From the NCBI GenBank assembly GCA_050950645.1, contig JBMNHZ010000009.1, positions 403,474-467,473 on the forward strand: a DNA stretch of 64,000 nt, given 5' to 3'. Below, one piece after another: positions 17,372 through 25,589 of the stretch; positions within the stretch are counted from its first letter, which is position 1, and every line of letters begins with the position of its first letter. Source of the stretch: BRH-c25 sp012519325. GTDB taxonomy: Bacteria > Bacillota > Clostridia > Lutisporales > Lutisporaceae. The position numbers were made by a program, and so were the translations under genes. The notes beneath the pieces were generated by a model. It searched no databases. It was not told where the DNA came from and saw only the letters and a list, made by a program, of their open reading frames with translations.

Positions 17372-18406
17372 ATGGGCGCATTTGGATCACCAGAATTGGA
17401 ACCAGTTAAAAATAAATTGAATGATCCAGATTATGAAAAAAATGTAGGGATGAATAAGAATAAAAAGCTGACAAAGTGCAAAACATGCAATCAATATATT
17501 GCACGTTCAGCAAAGGTATGTCCTTACTGTGGAGCAAAAAATAAAAAATCCCTTTTTAAAAGGTGGTGGTTCTGGGTATTGATGGTACTTGTATTACTCA
17601 GCTTTGCTTCATCACCAAACAATTCAATTAGCAATAACGCAAAAACAATGAGAGCAGAAGAATACAAAGAGTTTTGTAAACTGGTTCCTTATAGTGAATT
17701 GGCTCGGACACCAGACGAGTATAAAAGTATAGACATAAAAAGTGGGGGCAAAGTATTGCAAATAATGGATGTGGCAGGAACACAAATTCTAAGGATTCAA
17801 GCAAATGGAGATATGAATGATGTGTTTGCTGTTAGATATAAAACTGGCTCTTCAGATGAAAAATTTCTTGAAAATGACATAGTCAACTTCTATGGGGCTT
17901 TTAACGGACTCGAAAAATACAAAACTGTTTTTGGCAAAGAAATATTAGTCCCATCAATTAATGCTGCTTATGTAGTAAGAACAACAGCAGATGCAATGCT
18001 AAGCGATAAACCTTCAAAGGAATTTGTTATTGGTGAAATTGCAGAATATGATGGAAGGATTTTAACAATTACAAAAGTAGAAACATCAAAGGGTAGTGGA
18101 TATAGTAAACCAGAGAAAGGTAAAATCTTCTACATAATCAGCTTAACACTTGAAAATAGAGGTAGTGAAAAAATCACATATAGTCCATATGACTTCAAAA
18201 TACAAAACGAATATGGTCAAATCGACGGATACTCTTGGACTACACCAAGCGGTATAGAGCAAATGGGGTCTGGAGAACTTGCACCACAAGGGAAAATAGA
18301 AGATAAATTAGTATTTCAAGAGCCTGAAAATAGCACCAAATTGATACTTCAATATTATACGAATATGTTTGATAGTCAATCAACTTTCCAGATTAGAATT
18401 AAATGA
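17372..18406 (+). CDS. Zinc-ribbon membrane protein with DUF4352-like domain
   Basis: About 344 residues. Near the N-terminus is a zinc ribbon (CKTCNQYIARSAKVCPYCG, about 34-52), then one membrane helix (RWWFWVLMVLVLLSFA, about 64-79). The C-terminal half, from about 225, resembles DUF4352: ILTITKVETSKG, then FYIISLTLENRGSEKITY and the SGELAPQGKIEDKLVF stretch, a beta-sandwich usually exposed outside the cell. AGGAGG lies 9 bases upstream. The role is unknown. It is the only gene of its cassette. Confidence 0.8.
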   Translation: MGAFGSPELEPVKNKLNDPDYEKNVGMNKNKKLTKCKTCNQYIARSAKVCPYCGAKNKKSLFKRWWFWVLMVLVLLSFASSPNNSISNNAKTMRAEEYKEFCKLVPYSELARTPDEYKSIDIKSGGKVLQIMDVAGTQILRIQANGDMNDVFAVRYKTGSSDEKFLENDIVNFYGAFNGLEKYKTVFGKEILVPSINAAYVVRTTADAMLSDKPSKEFVIGEIAEYDGRILTITKVETSKGSGYSKPEKGKIFYIISLTLENRGSEKITYSPYDFKIQNEYGQIDGYSWTTPSGIEQMGSGELAPQGKIEDKLVFQEPENSTKLILQYYTNMFDSQSTFQIRIK

Positions 18407-18443
18407 TAATATAAGAGTTTATGGGAACAATATGCCGCACTTC

Positions 18444-18639
18444 ACATAACAATGCCCTCACGCGGCGGCACGGGGCTGCACGATCTCCGTGGGAAGGCCG
18501 TGCCTTGGGTTGCAAAGATATGCAATACTTTAGTTTGACTTAAGTAGCAACCACACCCCTTCACCGGGAGCGTAGCTCCGCCAGGGAGAAGGGCTCTGAG
18601 GTCCGGTTCAGTGGTGTCGTGAGTGCGAACCCGTTATAC
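18444..18639 (+). repeat. attC site 4 (long type)
   Basis: R'' ACATAAC (18444), R' GTTATAC (18633). The inner loop is the first subtype (ATGCAATACTTTAGTTTGAC between the GGTTGC/GCAACC arms). The apical stem GGGAGC(GTA)GCTCC has a changed loop but an intact helix. Confidence 0.85.
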
Positions 18640-18669
18640 GCAATGCGGGTTAGTGAGGAGGGGTATCGG

Positions 18670-19632
18670 GTGAAAGATAATTCAAATACAATATCAGTGG
18701 AGGAAGCTGCAAAAGGGTTAAAGGTTAAGCCGACTGATATTATCAAATGGATAACAGAAGGTAAAATAAAAGCGATTAAACAAGCCGATTATACTTTTAA
18801 AATACCCATAGAAGAATACCAAAGATATGGTAAGTCTTTTCCTAATGAACTCAGGTTGAAAATTGGAGAATATTTATGGAATGCACAACTTCGATTAATT
18901 CCTAAAGTTCAAGAAGAAGTAAGAGAGAGGTTTAGTAGTAACAGCCAGCTTGTTCTAGACAGAGACGAGATAGCGGTGAATGTAATTGAGACAATACATA
19001 GAAAACATGAACCAGAATTTGACCTCTTTGATGATAAAAGGGGGACGGTGGCAGCCTTTATTTTATATTCTCGTGTTATTAGCCTATTGCATTCAATAAT
19101 CCTATTGCTACGAGGAGGAATCCCATCAGAATCATTTATTTTATTCCGACCTCTTTGGGAAGCCATACAATTAGCAGAATATTTTTTAATATCTGAAGCA
19201 AGTAACGAAAATAAAAAGGAAATTAGAAGATGGTTTGAGCATGAAGAAACACCTCCAGCTCGTGATGTAAGATATTATCTATCAAAAAAAATTGGTTTAC
19301 CATTAAAAATACTACAAGAATTAAACCATAGGTATTCAAAACCAGTTCATCATACCTATAAAGTAATTATGGAGTCTTATCGGGGTGTCTCAATGTCTGG
19401 TTTTCTGGGAGATTATAGTCAAGGGTTTGGTTTTGATTATCATCAATCGAGAATCATGAGGGATATAATAACTTTAATTGAAGCATTTGAAAATTTGCTA
19501 TTATCTGCCCTTCAAGGATTCAATATGTGTTTCTCCCCAATTTTAGCAGAGGATGAAGTTGAAAACTTGAGGGAGCAGATAGAATTTTATATGCTAGATC
19601 CAAACAAAAGGTTGGAAAAGATATTTAAGTAG
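18670..19632 (+). CDS. DUF5677-like protein with N-terminal HTH (copy 2, identical)
   Basis: Sequence-identical to the gene at 15222-16184, with the same GTG start and GAGGAGGGG ribosome binding site. The identity covers the complete cassette including its attC and stops at the predicted crossovers, so it arose by re-insertion or copying of the cassette. No divergence is visible, which means the event is recent. Confidence 0.75.
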   Translation: MKDNSNTISVEEAAKGLKVKPTDIIKWITEGKIKAIKQADYTFKIPIEEYQRYGKSFPNELRLKIGEYLWNAQLRLIPKVQEEVRERFSSNSQLVLDRDEIAVNVIETIHRKHEPEFDLFDDKRGTVAAFILYSRVISLLHSIILLLRGGIPSESFILFRPLWEAIQLAEYFLISEASNENKKEIRRWFEHEETPPARDVRYYLSKKIGLPLKILQELNHRYSKPVHHTYKVIMESYRGVSMSGFLGDYSQGFGFDYHQSRIMRDIITLIEAFENLLLSALQGFNMCFSPILAEDEVENLREQIEFYMLDPNKRLEKIFK

Positions 19633-19649
19633 AAAAAGACCCGCACTAC

Positions 19650-19839
19650 GTATAACAAAGCACTCACGCTGCGGCACGGCGGGCAAGGGCAAGGGGCGTG
19701 CGTGCCTTGGGTTGCCGGACGCATTTGCTTTGGAGCAGGGACAGGGCAACCACACCCCTTCACCGGGAGCGAAGCTCCGCCAGGAGGACAGGCTATGTGG
19801 GTCCGGTTCAGCGGTGTCGTGAGTGCGAACCCGTTATCT
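19650..19839 (+). repeat. attC site 5 (long type, copy of site 2)
   Basis: R'' GTATAAC (19650), R' GTTATCT (19833). Identical to site 2 up to GTTA; the bases after that belong to the next cassette and differ. Confidence 0.85.
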
Positions 19840-19954
19840 GACATTAGAAATATCCAAGCTAAACTTAACAGTTCATAATTAAAGAAATATTTATGATGAC
19901 ATTTTGGTATCATATGTGGTATCATTGTATATAATAGAAAGGAGCCTGCTATAG

Positions 19955-20224
19955 TTGAGTCAAATAGAGAAACTGTATAAAAAGCTAAAAAGAAAACCAG
20001 TACCTTCAGATATATTGTTTGACGAAGCAGATAAGCTTCTGAAAGCTCATGGCTTTGTCCAAAGGCAACCTTCTGGAGGAAGTAGTCATTATATATACAC
20101 ACATCCGAACTTACCAGGTTATTACTTAACTATAGCAAAGCATGGAGGCAAGATTAAAACTGGTTATGTAAAGGCTACGATTGATGCAATAGAAAGAGTG
20201 AGAGAATCAAATGGAGGTATATAA
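19955..20224 (+). CDS. hicA: HicA-type mRNA interferase toxin
   Basis: An 89-residue dsRBD-like toxin. The fold marks are LLKAHGFVQRQPSGGSSHYI, where the Gly-Ser-His segment carries the catalytic His, and YYLTIAKHGGKIKTGYV. HicA cuts mRNA and tmRNA independently of ribosomes. The start is a TTG with AAAGGAG about 9 bases upstream. The stop is one base before the HicB start. Confidence 0.9.
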   Translation: MSQIEKLYKKLKRKPVPSDILFDEADKLLKAHGFVQRQPSGGSSHYIYTHPNLPGYYLTIAKHGGKIKTGYVKATIDAIERVRESNGGI

Positions 20225-20225
20225 A

Positions 20226-20762
20226 ATGAAAAAAGAGATGGGCGGAAACAAGGAAAAATTTTATGGAATGCGTGTTTATCCTATGAATACTGATTCCAAA
20301 ACTGTTGAATGGGTTGCAGAATTCCCTGATTTGCCCGGATGTGTTGGATCTGGTGATACACCAGAAGAAGCAGTAACTATGGTTATAGATGCAAAAAAAG
20401 CATGGATAGAGGCAGCTATAGAAGATGATAAGAATATTCCTGAACCTTCGAATCTTTATGAATCTGATTATAGTGGTAAATTTACACTTAGATTACCAAA
20501 GACGCTTCATAGAGAATTAACTATACAAGCTGATTATGAAGGAGTGAGTCTTAATCAATATATAATTTACTTGATAACTAAAGGCCTAAATAGAGAAATA
20601 TCAGCGACTAAAGAGAAAGTTAGCGAAATCAGATTACAGATTGAAGCAAACATTATATCTACAAATAGCGCTATTGAGACATGGAAGAGAAGTCCTTTCC
20701 CAGAAGAACCTTCTGAAATGTTTAATAGTATTCTCCATAAGAATAGGAGGTTTGAAATATGA
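20226..20762 (+). CDS. hicB: HicB-type antitoxin
   Basis: About 178 residues. The N-terminal partial RNase H-like domain reads AEFPDLPGCVGSGDTPEEA, and the C-terminal part (about 85-120) is a ribbon-helix-helix or Arc-like DNA-binding domain (FTLRLPKTLHRELTIQADYE, then GVSLNQYI). The ATG at 20226 has GGAGGT 7 bases upstream. HicB neutralises HicA and represses the operon. Its stop overlaps the start of a SecB-like gene. Confidence 0.9.
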   Translation: MKKEMGGNKEKFYGMRVYPMNTDSKTVEWVAEFPDLPGCVGSGDTPEEAVTMVIDAKKAWIEAAIEDDKNIPEPSNLYESDYSGKFTLRLPKTLHRELTIQADYEGVSLNQYIIYLITKGLNREISATKEKVSEIRLQIEANIISTNSAIETWKRSPFPEEPSEMFNSILHKNRRFEI

Positions 20763-21196
20763 GTGAAAAATACAAGCTTCAATTGATTGATGATTCTAGT
20801 TTTCATGTTTCTTTAAGGAAGGTGAAATTTGATAGTTTAGGTATTCCGAATGATCTACCCGAAAATACTGAATTTAGATTAAGAACAAAAGATAGTTACA
20901 AAATCTTGAAGCTTACTGATAATATGGTTGAATTCGAATTTACAAGGGAAAAATTTTTTGAACCAGCTGGTTTTTTTGCTATAGAGATAGTTTTAACAGT
21001 TGATTATAAATTAAAGTCATCAAAGAATAAAGATAAAGAAAAGGTCATTGAAAGAGATATCAAAAATGAGTATTTTAAGCTACTTTCACCTGCGGCAACA
21101 AGAGCCTCCATGTTGGTGAGTGCACTAACAGACATTGATTGGAGAAGTCCTGTAGTTGATCCGCCATATCCAATATCTGAAGATGATGAAGAATAA
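20759..21196 (+). CDS. SecB-like chaperone, third gene of a HicA-HicB operon
   Basis: A 145-residue protein. The C-terminal block LSPAATRASMLVSALTDIDW, then VVDPPYPISED, resembles the SecB pattern in which an alpha-helix after a conserved proline is followed by a Pro-Pro motif. The first 100 residues are predicted beta-rich (FRLRTKDSYKILKL, FAIEIVLTVDYKL). The ATGA overlap with hicB makes it part of the same operon. SecB-like proteins linked to toxin-antitoxin pairs are known as TAC systems, where the chaperone protects the antitoxin. The match rests on short motifs, so a structure-level test is needed for certainty. Confidence 0.65.
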   Translation: MSEKYKLQLIDDSSFHVSLRKVKFDSLGIPNDLPENTEFRLRTKDSYKILKLTDNMVEFEFTREKFFEPAGFFAIEIVLTVDYKLKSSKNKDKEKVIERDIKNEYFKLLSPAATRASMLVSALTDIDWRSPVVDPPYPISEDDEE

Positions 21197-21242
21197 GGTA
21201 GCATGTTTTGTTGCCTTTTTTGATAGATCATTTTCTAACGTC

Positions 21243-21354
21243 AGCTAACACAGTATTGCCAGTTTCGCTCCTGCCGTCGCTTCACCCAAATCCAGCAACC
21301 TAAGATAAGAGCTATCTAAGGTTGCTGGACTTCGGCAATACATAAACGTTATAT
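21243..21354 (+). repeat. attC site 6 (short, unrelated core)
   Basis: R'' AGCTAAC (21243), R' GTTATAT (21348), L boxes GTATTGCC/GGCAATAC. The centre is a different hairpin, CCAGCAACCT with AGGTTGCTGG. At 112 bp it resembles classical attC or VCR sites more than its neighbours do. The cassette ends still pair outside the R boxes in the same way as the others. Confidence 0.85.
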
Positions 21355-21447
21355 GAAAGATGGCGTAGAACAATATGAAACAAATGCAAGTATTAAAGTA
21401 TTAGTGAAGTACATCCTGTTAGGTCGAGCAAAAAAGAGGTGATATTT

Positions 21448-21915
21448 ATGGCTTGTTATGAAATATGGTCTCTAGTAGGTCAATGGTTGAGTGGTATAGG
21501 TATACTTGTTGTTTCATTTTTGGCTTATAGAATATCTAAGAAGCAGATAGAGCTATCGAAACAGGAGTTGAAAATAGCACTTTACAAGCAAAGATACGAC
21601 ATTTATATAAGATTAGTAAACATAATGCGAAAGATTATATTAACCAATGATTCCGCAAATGATGATTCAGCTAATAAATTAGGTGAAATCCGAGATGAAG
21701 TAGTTTTCTTATTTGGTAAGGAGATACATGATTACCTATTACTTATTATTAATAATTATGAGAATCTAAATAGCTATTATTACGGTAAACAAAAGGATAA
21801 AAATTTTTTTGAACTGGAAATATGGTTTATTAACCAATTTTCAGATAAAAAAGAATTGCGAGAGAGATTCAAGAGTTACTTAGACCTAAGTAATTACGGA
21901 ATATCAAAGGATTAA
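21448..21915 (+). CDS. Hypothetical membrane-anchored protein
   Basis: About 155 residues. One N-terminal membrane helix (GQWLSGIGILVVSFLAYRI) is followed by a Lys/Glu-rich helical region that probably lies in the cytoplasm. ATG at 21448 chosen for AGAGGTG about 7 bases upstream. I do not recognise the family. Proteins with one short helix and a helical tail of this size are common among cassette cargo, but no function can be given. Confidence 0.6.
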   Translation: MACYEIWSLVGQWLSGIGILVVSFLAYRISKKQIELSKQELKIALYKQRYDIYIRLVNIMRKIILTNDSANDDSANKLGEIRDEVVFLFGKEIHDYLLLIINNYENLNSYYYGKQKDKNFFELEIWFINQFSDKKELRERFKSYLDLSNYGISKD

Positions 21916-21991
21916 TTCAAAGTATGATATGCACTATTCAGGTTATATGCGTTTATGATTATCAAAAGTTATCTAAGAAAGGAGTAGCGCT

Positions 21992-22207
21992 ATGTTGGGT
22001 AGAGACTGGTCAATATTTATCTTTTTTCTGATTGCTTTTCTCTTGTATTTTGGTGGAATAAAACTATTCAATACTTATTATAAGAGAAGAGCAGATAAGC
22101 ACATGGAACATTATAGAAAATTCGGTTCGTGGCCAGATGACAATGCGGAAGATGATCCATGTGGTAATGATAACATTAAACCTAGAAAACCTTATGACTA
22201 CCTTTAA
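21992..22207 (+). CDS. Small hypothetical membrane protein
   Basis: 71 residues with a single membrane helix (IFIFFLIAFLLYFGGIKLF) and a charged, Asp/Asn-rich tail. AAAGGAG lies about 9 bases upstream of the ATG. It shares its cassette with the previous gene, 76 bases away. Unknown family. Confidence 0.55.
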   Translation: MLGRDWSIFIFFLIAFLLYFGGIKLFNTYYKRRADKHMEHYRKFGSWPDDNAEDDPCGNDNIKPRKPYDYL

Positions 22208-22331
22208 TCATGAAGACAAACAGTAAGAAATCCGATGAATTAGCATAAGCAATAAATTATAAAGATCTGGCAAGCAATTAAGCTTAAGGGACTCTGATGA
22301 TTGTAGCCCTACGTTTTGGACGCCATCCTTC

Positions 22332-22526
22332 ATATAACAATGCCCTCACGCGGCGGCATGGGAGGGAAAGAGCGCGGAGCCAGCCGTGCCTTGGGTTGCA
22401 AAGATGTGCAACACTATAGTTTGAATTAGGTAGCAACCACACCCCTTCACCGGGAGCGGAGCTCCGCCAGGGGGGCAGGCTCTGCGGGTCCGGTTCAGTG
22501 GTGTCGTGAGTGCGAACCCGTTATCT
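22332..22526 (+). repeat. attC site 7 (long type)
   Basis: R'' ATATAAC (22332), exactly complementary to its own cassette start GTTATAT (21348). R' GTTATCT (22520). Inner stems as in site 1. Confidence 0.85.
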
Positions 22527-22594
22527 GAAATTGTCAGCCTGCAAAATATGTATCCTTGTACATTAGCATGAAATAAAGAATTGGAGGTGTCTTA

Positions 22595-23437
22595 ATGGAG
22601 AGAATATTTTACAGAGAAATTGTGGAGTTCAATTTTGCAGTTAACTCATTAAAAAGTTTGCGAGGTTTGTATAGACAATCATGTAATATTAATACTGTTC
22701 TTGTTGAAGGAAATTCTGGCTTAAGAAGTAATCTTGACATTGTTGAGAAGTTTTATGGGAGACACCTCGTATCGATACCTCCATTTGATGATATAGTAAG
22801 CAAGATTAGAGAGCTTATTTCTTTCATTGAACCGGAGGATATGGAGAATGGATGCTTTAGTAAGGATAAATATAAGTCTATTATATTGGAGCTCTGTACG
22901 AGAATTGAACAATTAGATGTTGAAACAAATAACCTTTTTTCTGTATTATCACTTTTTAAATTTTATAATTTCACATTTCAACCAGATACTCTACTATATA
23001 CTGTAAACTCTATGTATAGACCAGAAGTATGGGACTTTATTCCCGAACAAAGTAAATGTGACATATCTGAGGGGGCCAAAGGGCTTCTAGTATATATTCC
23101 AACTGGATCTGCATTTTTATTTTTAAGAGCCTTGGAAGGGTGCATCAGATTTCTTTGCCATAGTATAGATGTCAACAATGGAGAATTAATGTTTGGACAA
23201 GCAATCGATTTCTTAGATAAGTTCTTTAGTGACATACACCTAGAAAAGAAGGATAAAGAATTTATTGAACGACAAATAAACTTTTTAAGGTATATCAAGA
23301 ATGAGTTTAGAAATCCATCAGCGCATCCTGAAAAATCATTTGACCAACAAGAGTCAGAACAACTGTTTCAGGTTGTAAATGTTGCAATTAATAGAATTTA
23401 TGAATTATATTGTTTAAGCGAAAGTTTAAAATCCTAA
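22595..23437 (+). CDS. Hypothetical protein with HEPN-like C-terminus
   Basis: 280 residues, mostly helical. Near the C-terminus KNEFRNPSAHPEK shows an RNxxxH pattern like the RNase centre of HEPN proteins and of the abortive-infection proteins that share it. A long helix, FLRALEGCIRFLCHSIDVNN, precedes it. GGAGGTG lies 8 bases upstream of the ATG. A defence or toxin role is possible but inferred only from the motif. Confidence 0.6.
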   Translation: MERIFYREIVEFNFAVNSLKSLRGLYRQSCNINTVLVEGNSGLRSNLDIVEKFYGRHLVSIPPFDDIVSKIRELISFIEPEDMENGCFSKDKYKSIILELCTRIEQLDVETNNLFSVLSLFKFYNFTFQPDTLLYTVNSMYRPEVWDFIPEQSKCDISEGAKGLLVYIPTGSAFLFLRALEGCIRFLCHSIDVNNGELMFGQAIDFLDKFFSDIHLEKKDKEFIERQINFLRYIKNEFRNPSAHPEKSFDQQESEQLFQVVNVAINRIYELYCLSESLKS

Positions 23438-23476
23438 TACGTCGCCTTATGCAAATAAGGAGTAGCTGACAACTTC

Positions 23477-23668
23477 AGATAACAATGCACTCAAGCTTCG
23501 GCACGGCGGCAAGGGCAGGGAGCAGGCGTGCCTTGGGTTGCAGAGGATTTGCTAAACTATGGTTTGAATTAAGTAGCAACCACACCCCTTCACCGGGAGC
23601 GGAGCTCCGCCAGGGGGTAGGTCTTTGGGGTCCGGTTCAGTGGTGTCGTGAGTGCGAACCCGTTAGGC
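23477..23668 (+). repeat. attC site 8 (long type)
   Basis: R'' AGATAAC (23477), the reverse complement of its own cassette start GTTATCT (22520). R' GTTAGGC (23662). Pairing between the cassette ends runs 18 of 19 bases beyond and through the R box. Confidence 0.88.
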
Positions 23669-23694
23669 GACAGGTGTTTAGGAGAGTGATTTTG

Positions 23695-24405
23695 ATGCCA
23701 TTTGGAAATGATGTTGCTGAAAAAGCATTAGTTAGCTGTGCTAGGCATTGTTGTATCTGCCATAAGTTTTGTGGAATAAAAATTGAGTTGCATCATATCA
23801 AGCAGGAAGCGGATGGAGGCGAAAATTCTTTCGAGAATTGTATTCCTCTTTGTTTTGACTGTCATTCTGATGTTAAAACTTATAACCCAAAGCATCCAAA
23901 AGGTAGGAAATATACTGAGAAGGAACTAATTTCACACCGTAATTCATGGTATGAAAAAGTTAAGCAAAGCGGTGGTATTACTGGGAATCCTGATTACCAG
24001 GATATAGATAGAAAAACTTATGAAAAGTTAAAGTCTATATTACAGAGTGATATGATGATATGGTTGAATGAAAATAATTTTGCTGGGTTTTCTTTTAAAT
24101 TAGATAACCTAGACCCTATTCGAGAGTTTATTTATGAATGTGAAAAACCAGAATTTGAATTTATCGATATTGATTTAGAAGGATTAAAGCATCAACTTTG
24201 TGAGAAGACAAAGAAGTTTTCTAGATTGATAGGTAAATACACATTTCCAAATGGCGATGGTTGGAACAGTATACCCTCAGATTGGGAAATTGAGTATCCT
24301 GAGAGATTCGATGAAGTAGTTGACCAAATTCATACAGCAACTTCTGAAATTTGGGAGGGTTACTGCGAATTAATAAAATTGTCACGCAGAAAACTCCTAG
24401 TTTAA
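23695..24405 (+). CDS. HNH endonuclease domain protein
   Basis: About 236 residues from the ATG at 23695 (GGAGAGTG upstream); a longer open frame starts inside the attC and is not used. The HNH domain occupies about 12-62: two CxxC zinc knuckles (CCICHKFCG and CFDCH), the central IELHHIKQEADGG and the Asn of ENCIPLC. The C-terminal 130 residues are unassigned. HNH cassettes are often nucleases of restriction or anti-phage systems; the target is unknown. Confidence 0.85.
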   Translation: MPFGNDVAEKALVSCARHCCICHKFCGIKIELHHIKQEADGGENSFENCIPLCFDCHSDVKTYNPKHPKGRKYTEKELISHRNSWYEKVKQSGGITGNPDYQDIDRKTYEKLKSILQSDMMIWLNENNFAGFSFKLDNLDPIREFIYECEKPEFEFIDIDLEGLKHQLCEKTKKFSRLIGKYTFPNGDGWNSIPSDWEIEYPERFDEVVDQIHTATSEIWEGYCELIKLSRRKLLV

Positions 24406-24415
24406 TTCACCCGTC

Positions 24416-24604
24416 GCCTAACAATGCACTCAAGCTGCGGCACGGAAGGTCGGGGCAGGGAGTAAGCGTGCCTTGGGTTGCCGGATGCATTTGCTTCGGG
24501 GCTAAATCAGGGCAACCACACCCCTTCACCGGGAGCGGAGCTCCGCCAAGTAGAATGGCTTCGGGATCCGGTTCAGTGGTGTCGTGAGTGCGAACCCGTT
24601 AGCT
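24416..24604 (+). repeat. attC site 9 (long type)
   Basis: R'' GCCTAAC (24416) matches its own cassette start GTTAGGC (23662). R' GTTAGCT (24598). Second inner-loop subtype (GGGTTGCC/GGGCAACC). Confidence 0.88.
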
Positions 24605-24664
24605 GAAATGCAGTGAATTTATGCTTCTTTATGAGCGTAGCAAATATTTGTTGGAGGTGGCAGT

Positions 24665-25297
24665 ATGGATAAGAAGGAATGGAGAACAAGAATTTCTAGA
24701 AGAAGTGATTTTACGTCAGGATTGATACATCTTACTAAGTCTAATGTTATTGATGGGAAAAAGCATTCTTCGCTTGATATTCTAATGAAAATATTAATTG
24801 AGCAGAAACTTATCGGAAGCACTACAAGTTCTGGCTATATAAATGGTAGAATTCCAGCTGTCTGTTTCCAAGACACACCTTTACATTCAGTTGCAGAGAA
24901 TATTTATTATGAACAGCAATTAAAGAATGATAATGATTTAGAAAACTATAGATACACTGGTTTTGGGTTAAGATTTTCTAAGGAGTATATTTTTAAAAAG
25001 GGTGGGAGACCTGTTATCTATGATATTACAGAGGATGCAAAAAAATATCTTAATAAAGAAAATTATTGGAGAATCGTAAATTTTGATTTGTCAAATAAAG
25101 ATAATTTCATCGACTGGACGCATGAAAGAGAATGGCGATTACCTGGTAATTTAGATTTTGAGCTGTCTGAAGTGGAAGTATTAATTCATGATAATACGAC
25201 ATATAAGAAGTTTATTGAAAGATGTAGAGAATACAAAGAAAAAGATATATTACTAGAAATTAAATCAATTATTACAATGCCTTCAATATTGTTCTAA
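24665..25297 (+). CDS. Hypothetical protein, DUF2971-like
   Basis: 210 residues. Start ATG has GGAGGTGG 7 bases upstream. An N-terminal IHLTKSNVIDG, the AVCFQDTPLHS stretch and a late WTHEREWR motif recall DUF2971 and abortive-infection (AbiG-like) proteins, which share an incoming-ligand fold near ADP-ribosyltransferases. The resemblance is by motif only. Single gene of its cassette. Confidence 0.55.
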   Translation: MDKKEWRTRISRRSDFTSGLIHLTKSNVIDGKKHSSLDILMKILIEQKLIGSTTSSGYINGRIPAVCFQDTPLHSVAENIYYEQQLKNDNDLENYRYTGFGLRFSKEYIFKKGGRPVIYDITEDAKKYLNKENYWRIVNFDLSNKDNFIDWTHEREWRLPGNLDFELSEVEVLIHDNTTYKKFIERCREYKEKDILLEIKSIITMPSILF

Positions 25298-25348
25298 TGA
25301 AGGGGGCGTCCTTCGTGGCAACCGTTGAATAGAGGGTCACTGCACTTC

Positions 25349-25542
25349 AGCTAACAATGCACTCAAGCTGCGGCACGTCGGGTAGGGGCAAGAAGCAGGC
25401 GTGCCTTGGGTTGCAGAAGATATGCTAAACTATGATTTGAATTAAGTAGCAACCACACCCCTTCACCGGGAGCGGAGCTCCGCCAGGGAGAAGGGCTCTG
25501 AGAGTCCGGTTCAGGGACGTCGTGAGTGCGAAACCGTTAGGC
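25349..25542 (+). repeat. attC site 10 (long type)
   Basis: R'' AGCTAAC (25349) matches its own cassette start GTTAGCT (24598); the outer pairing is 18 of 19 bases. R' GTTAGGC (25536). Confidence 0.88.
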
Positions 25543-25589
25543 GAAACAAATGAATAGAGGTGGAAAAGATGGAAAAATAAAATAGTGAA

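Noticed and set aside
23485..23694. N-terminal extension of the HNH gene
   Set aside because: It translates the attC palindrome; the ATG at 23695 has its own ribosome binding site.
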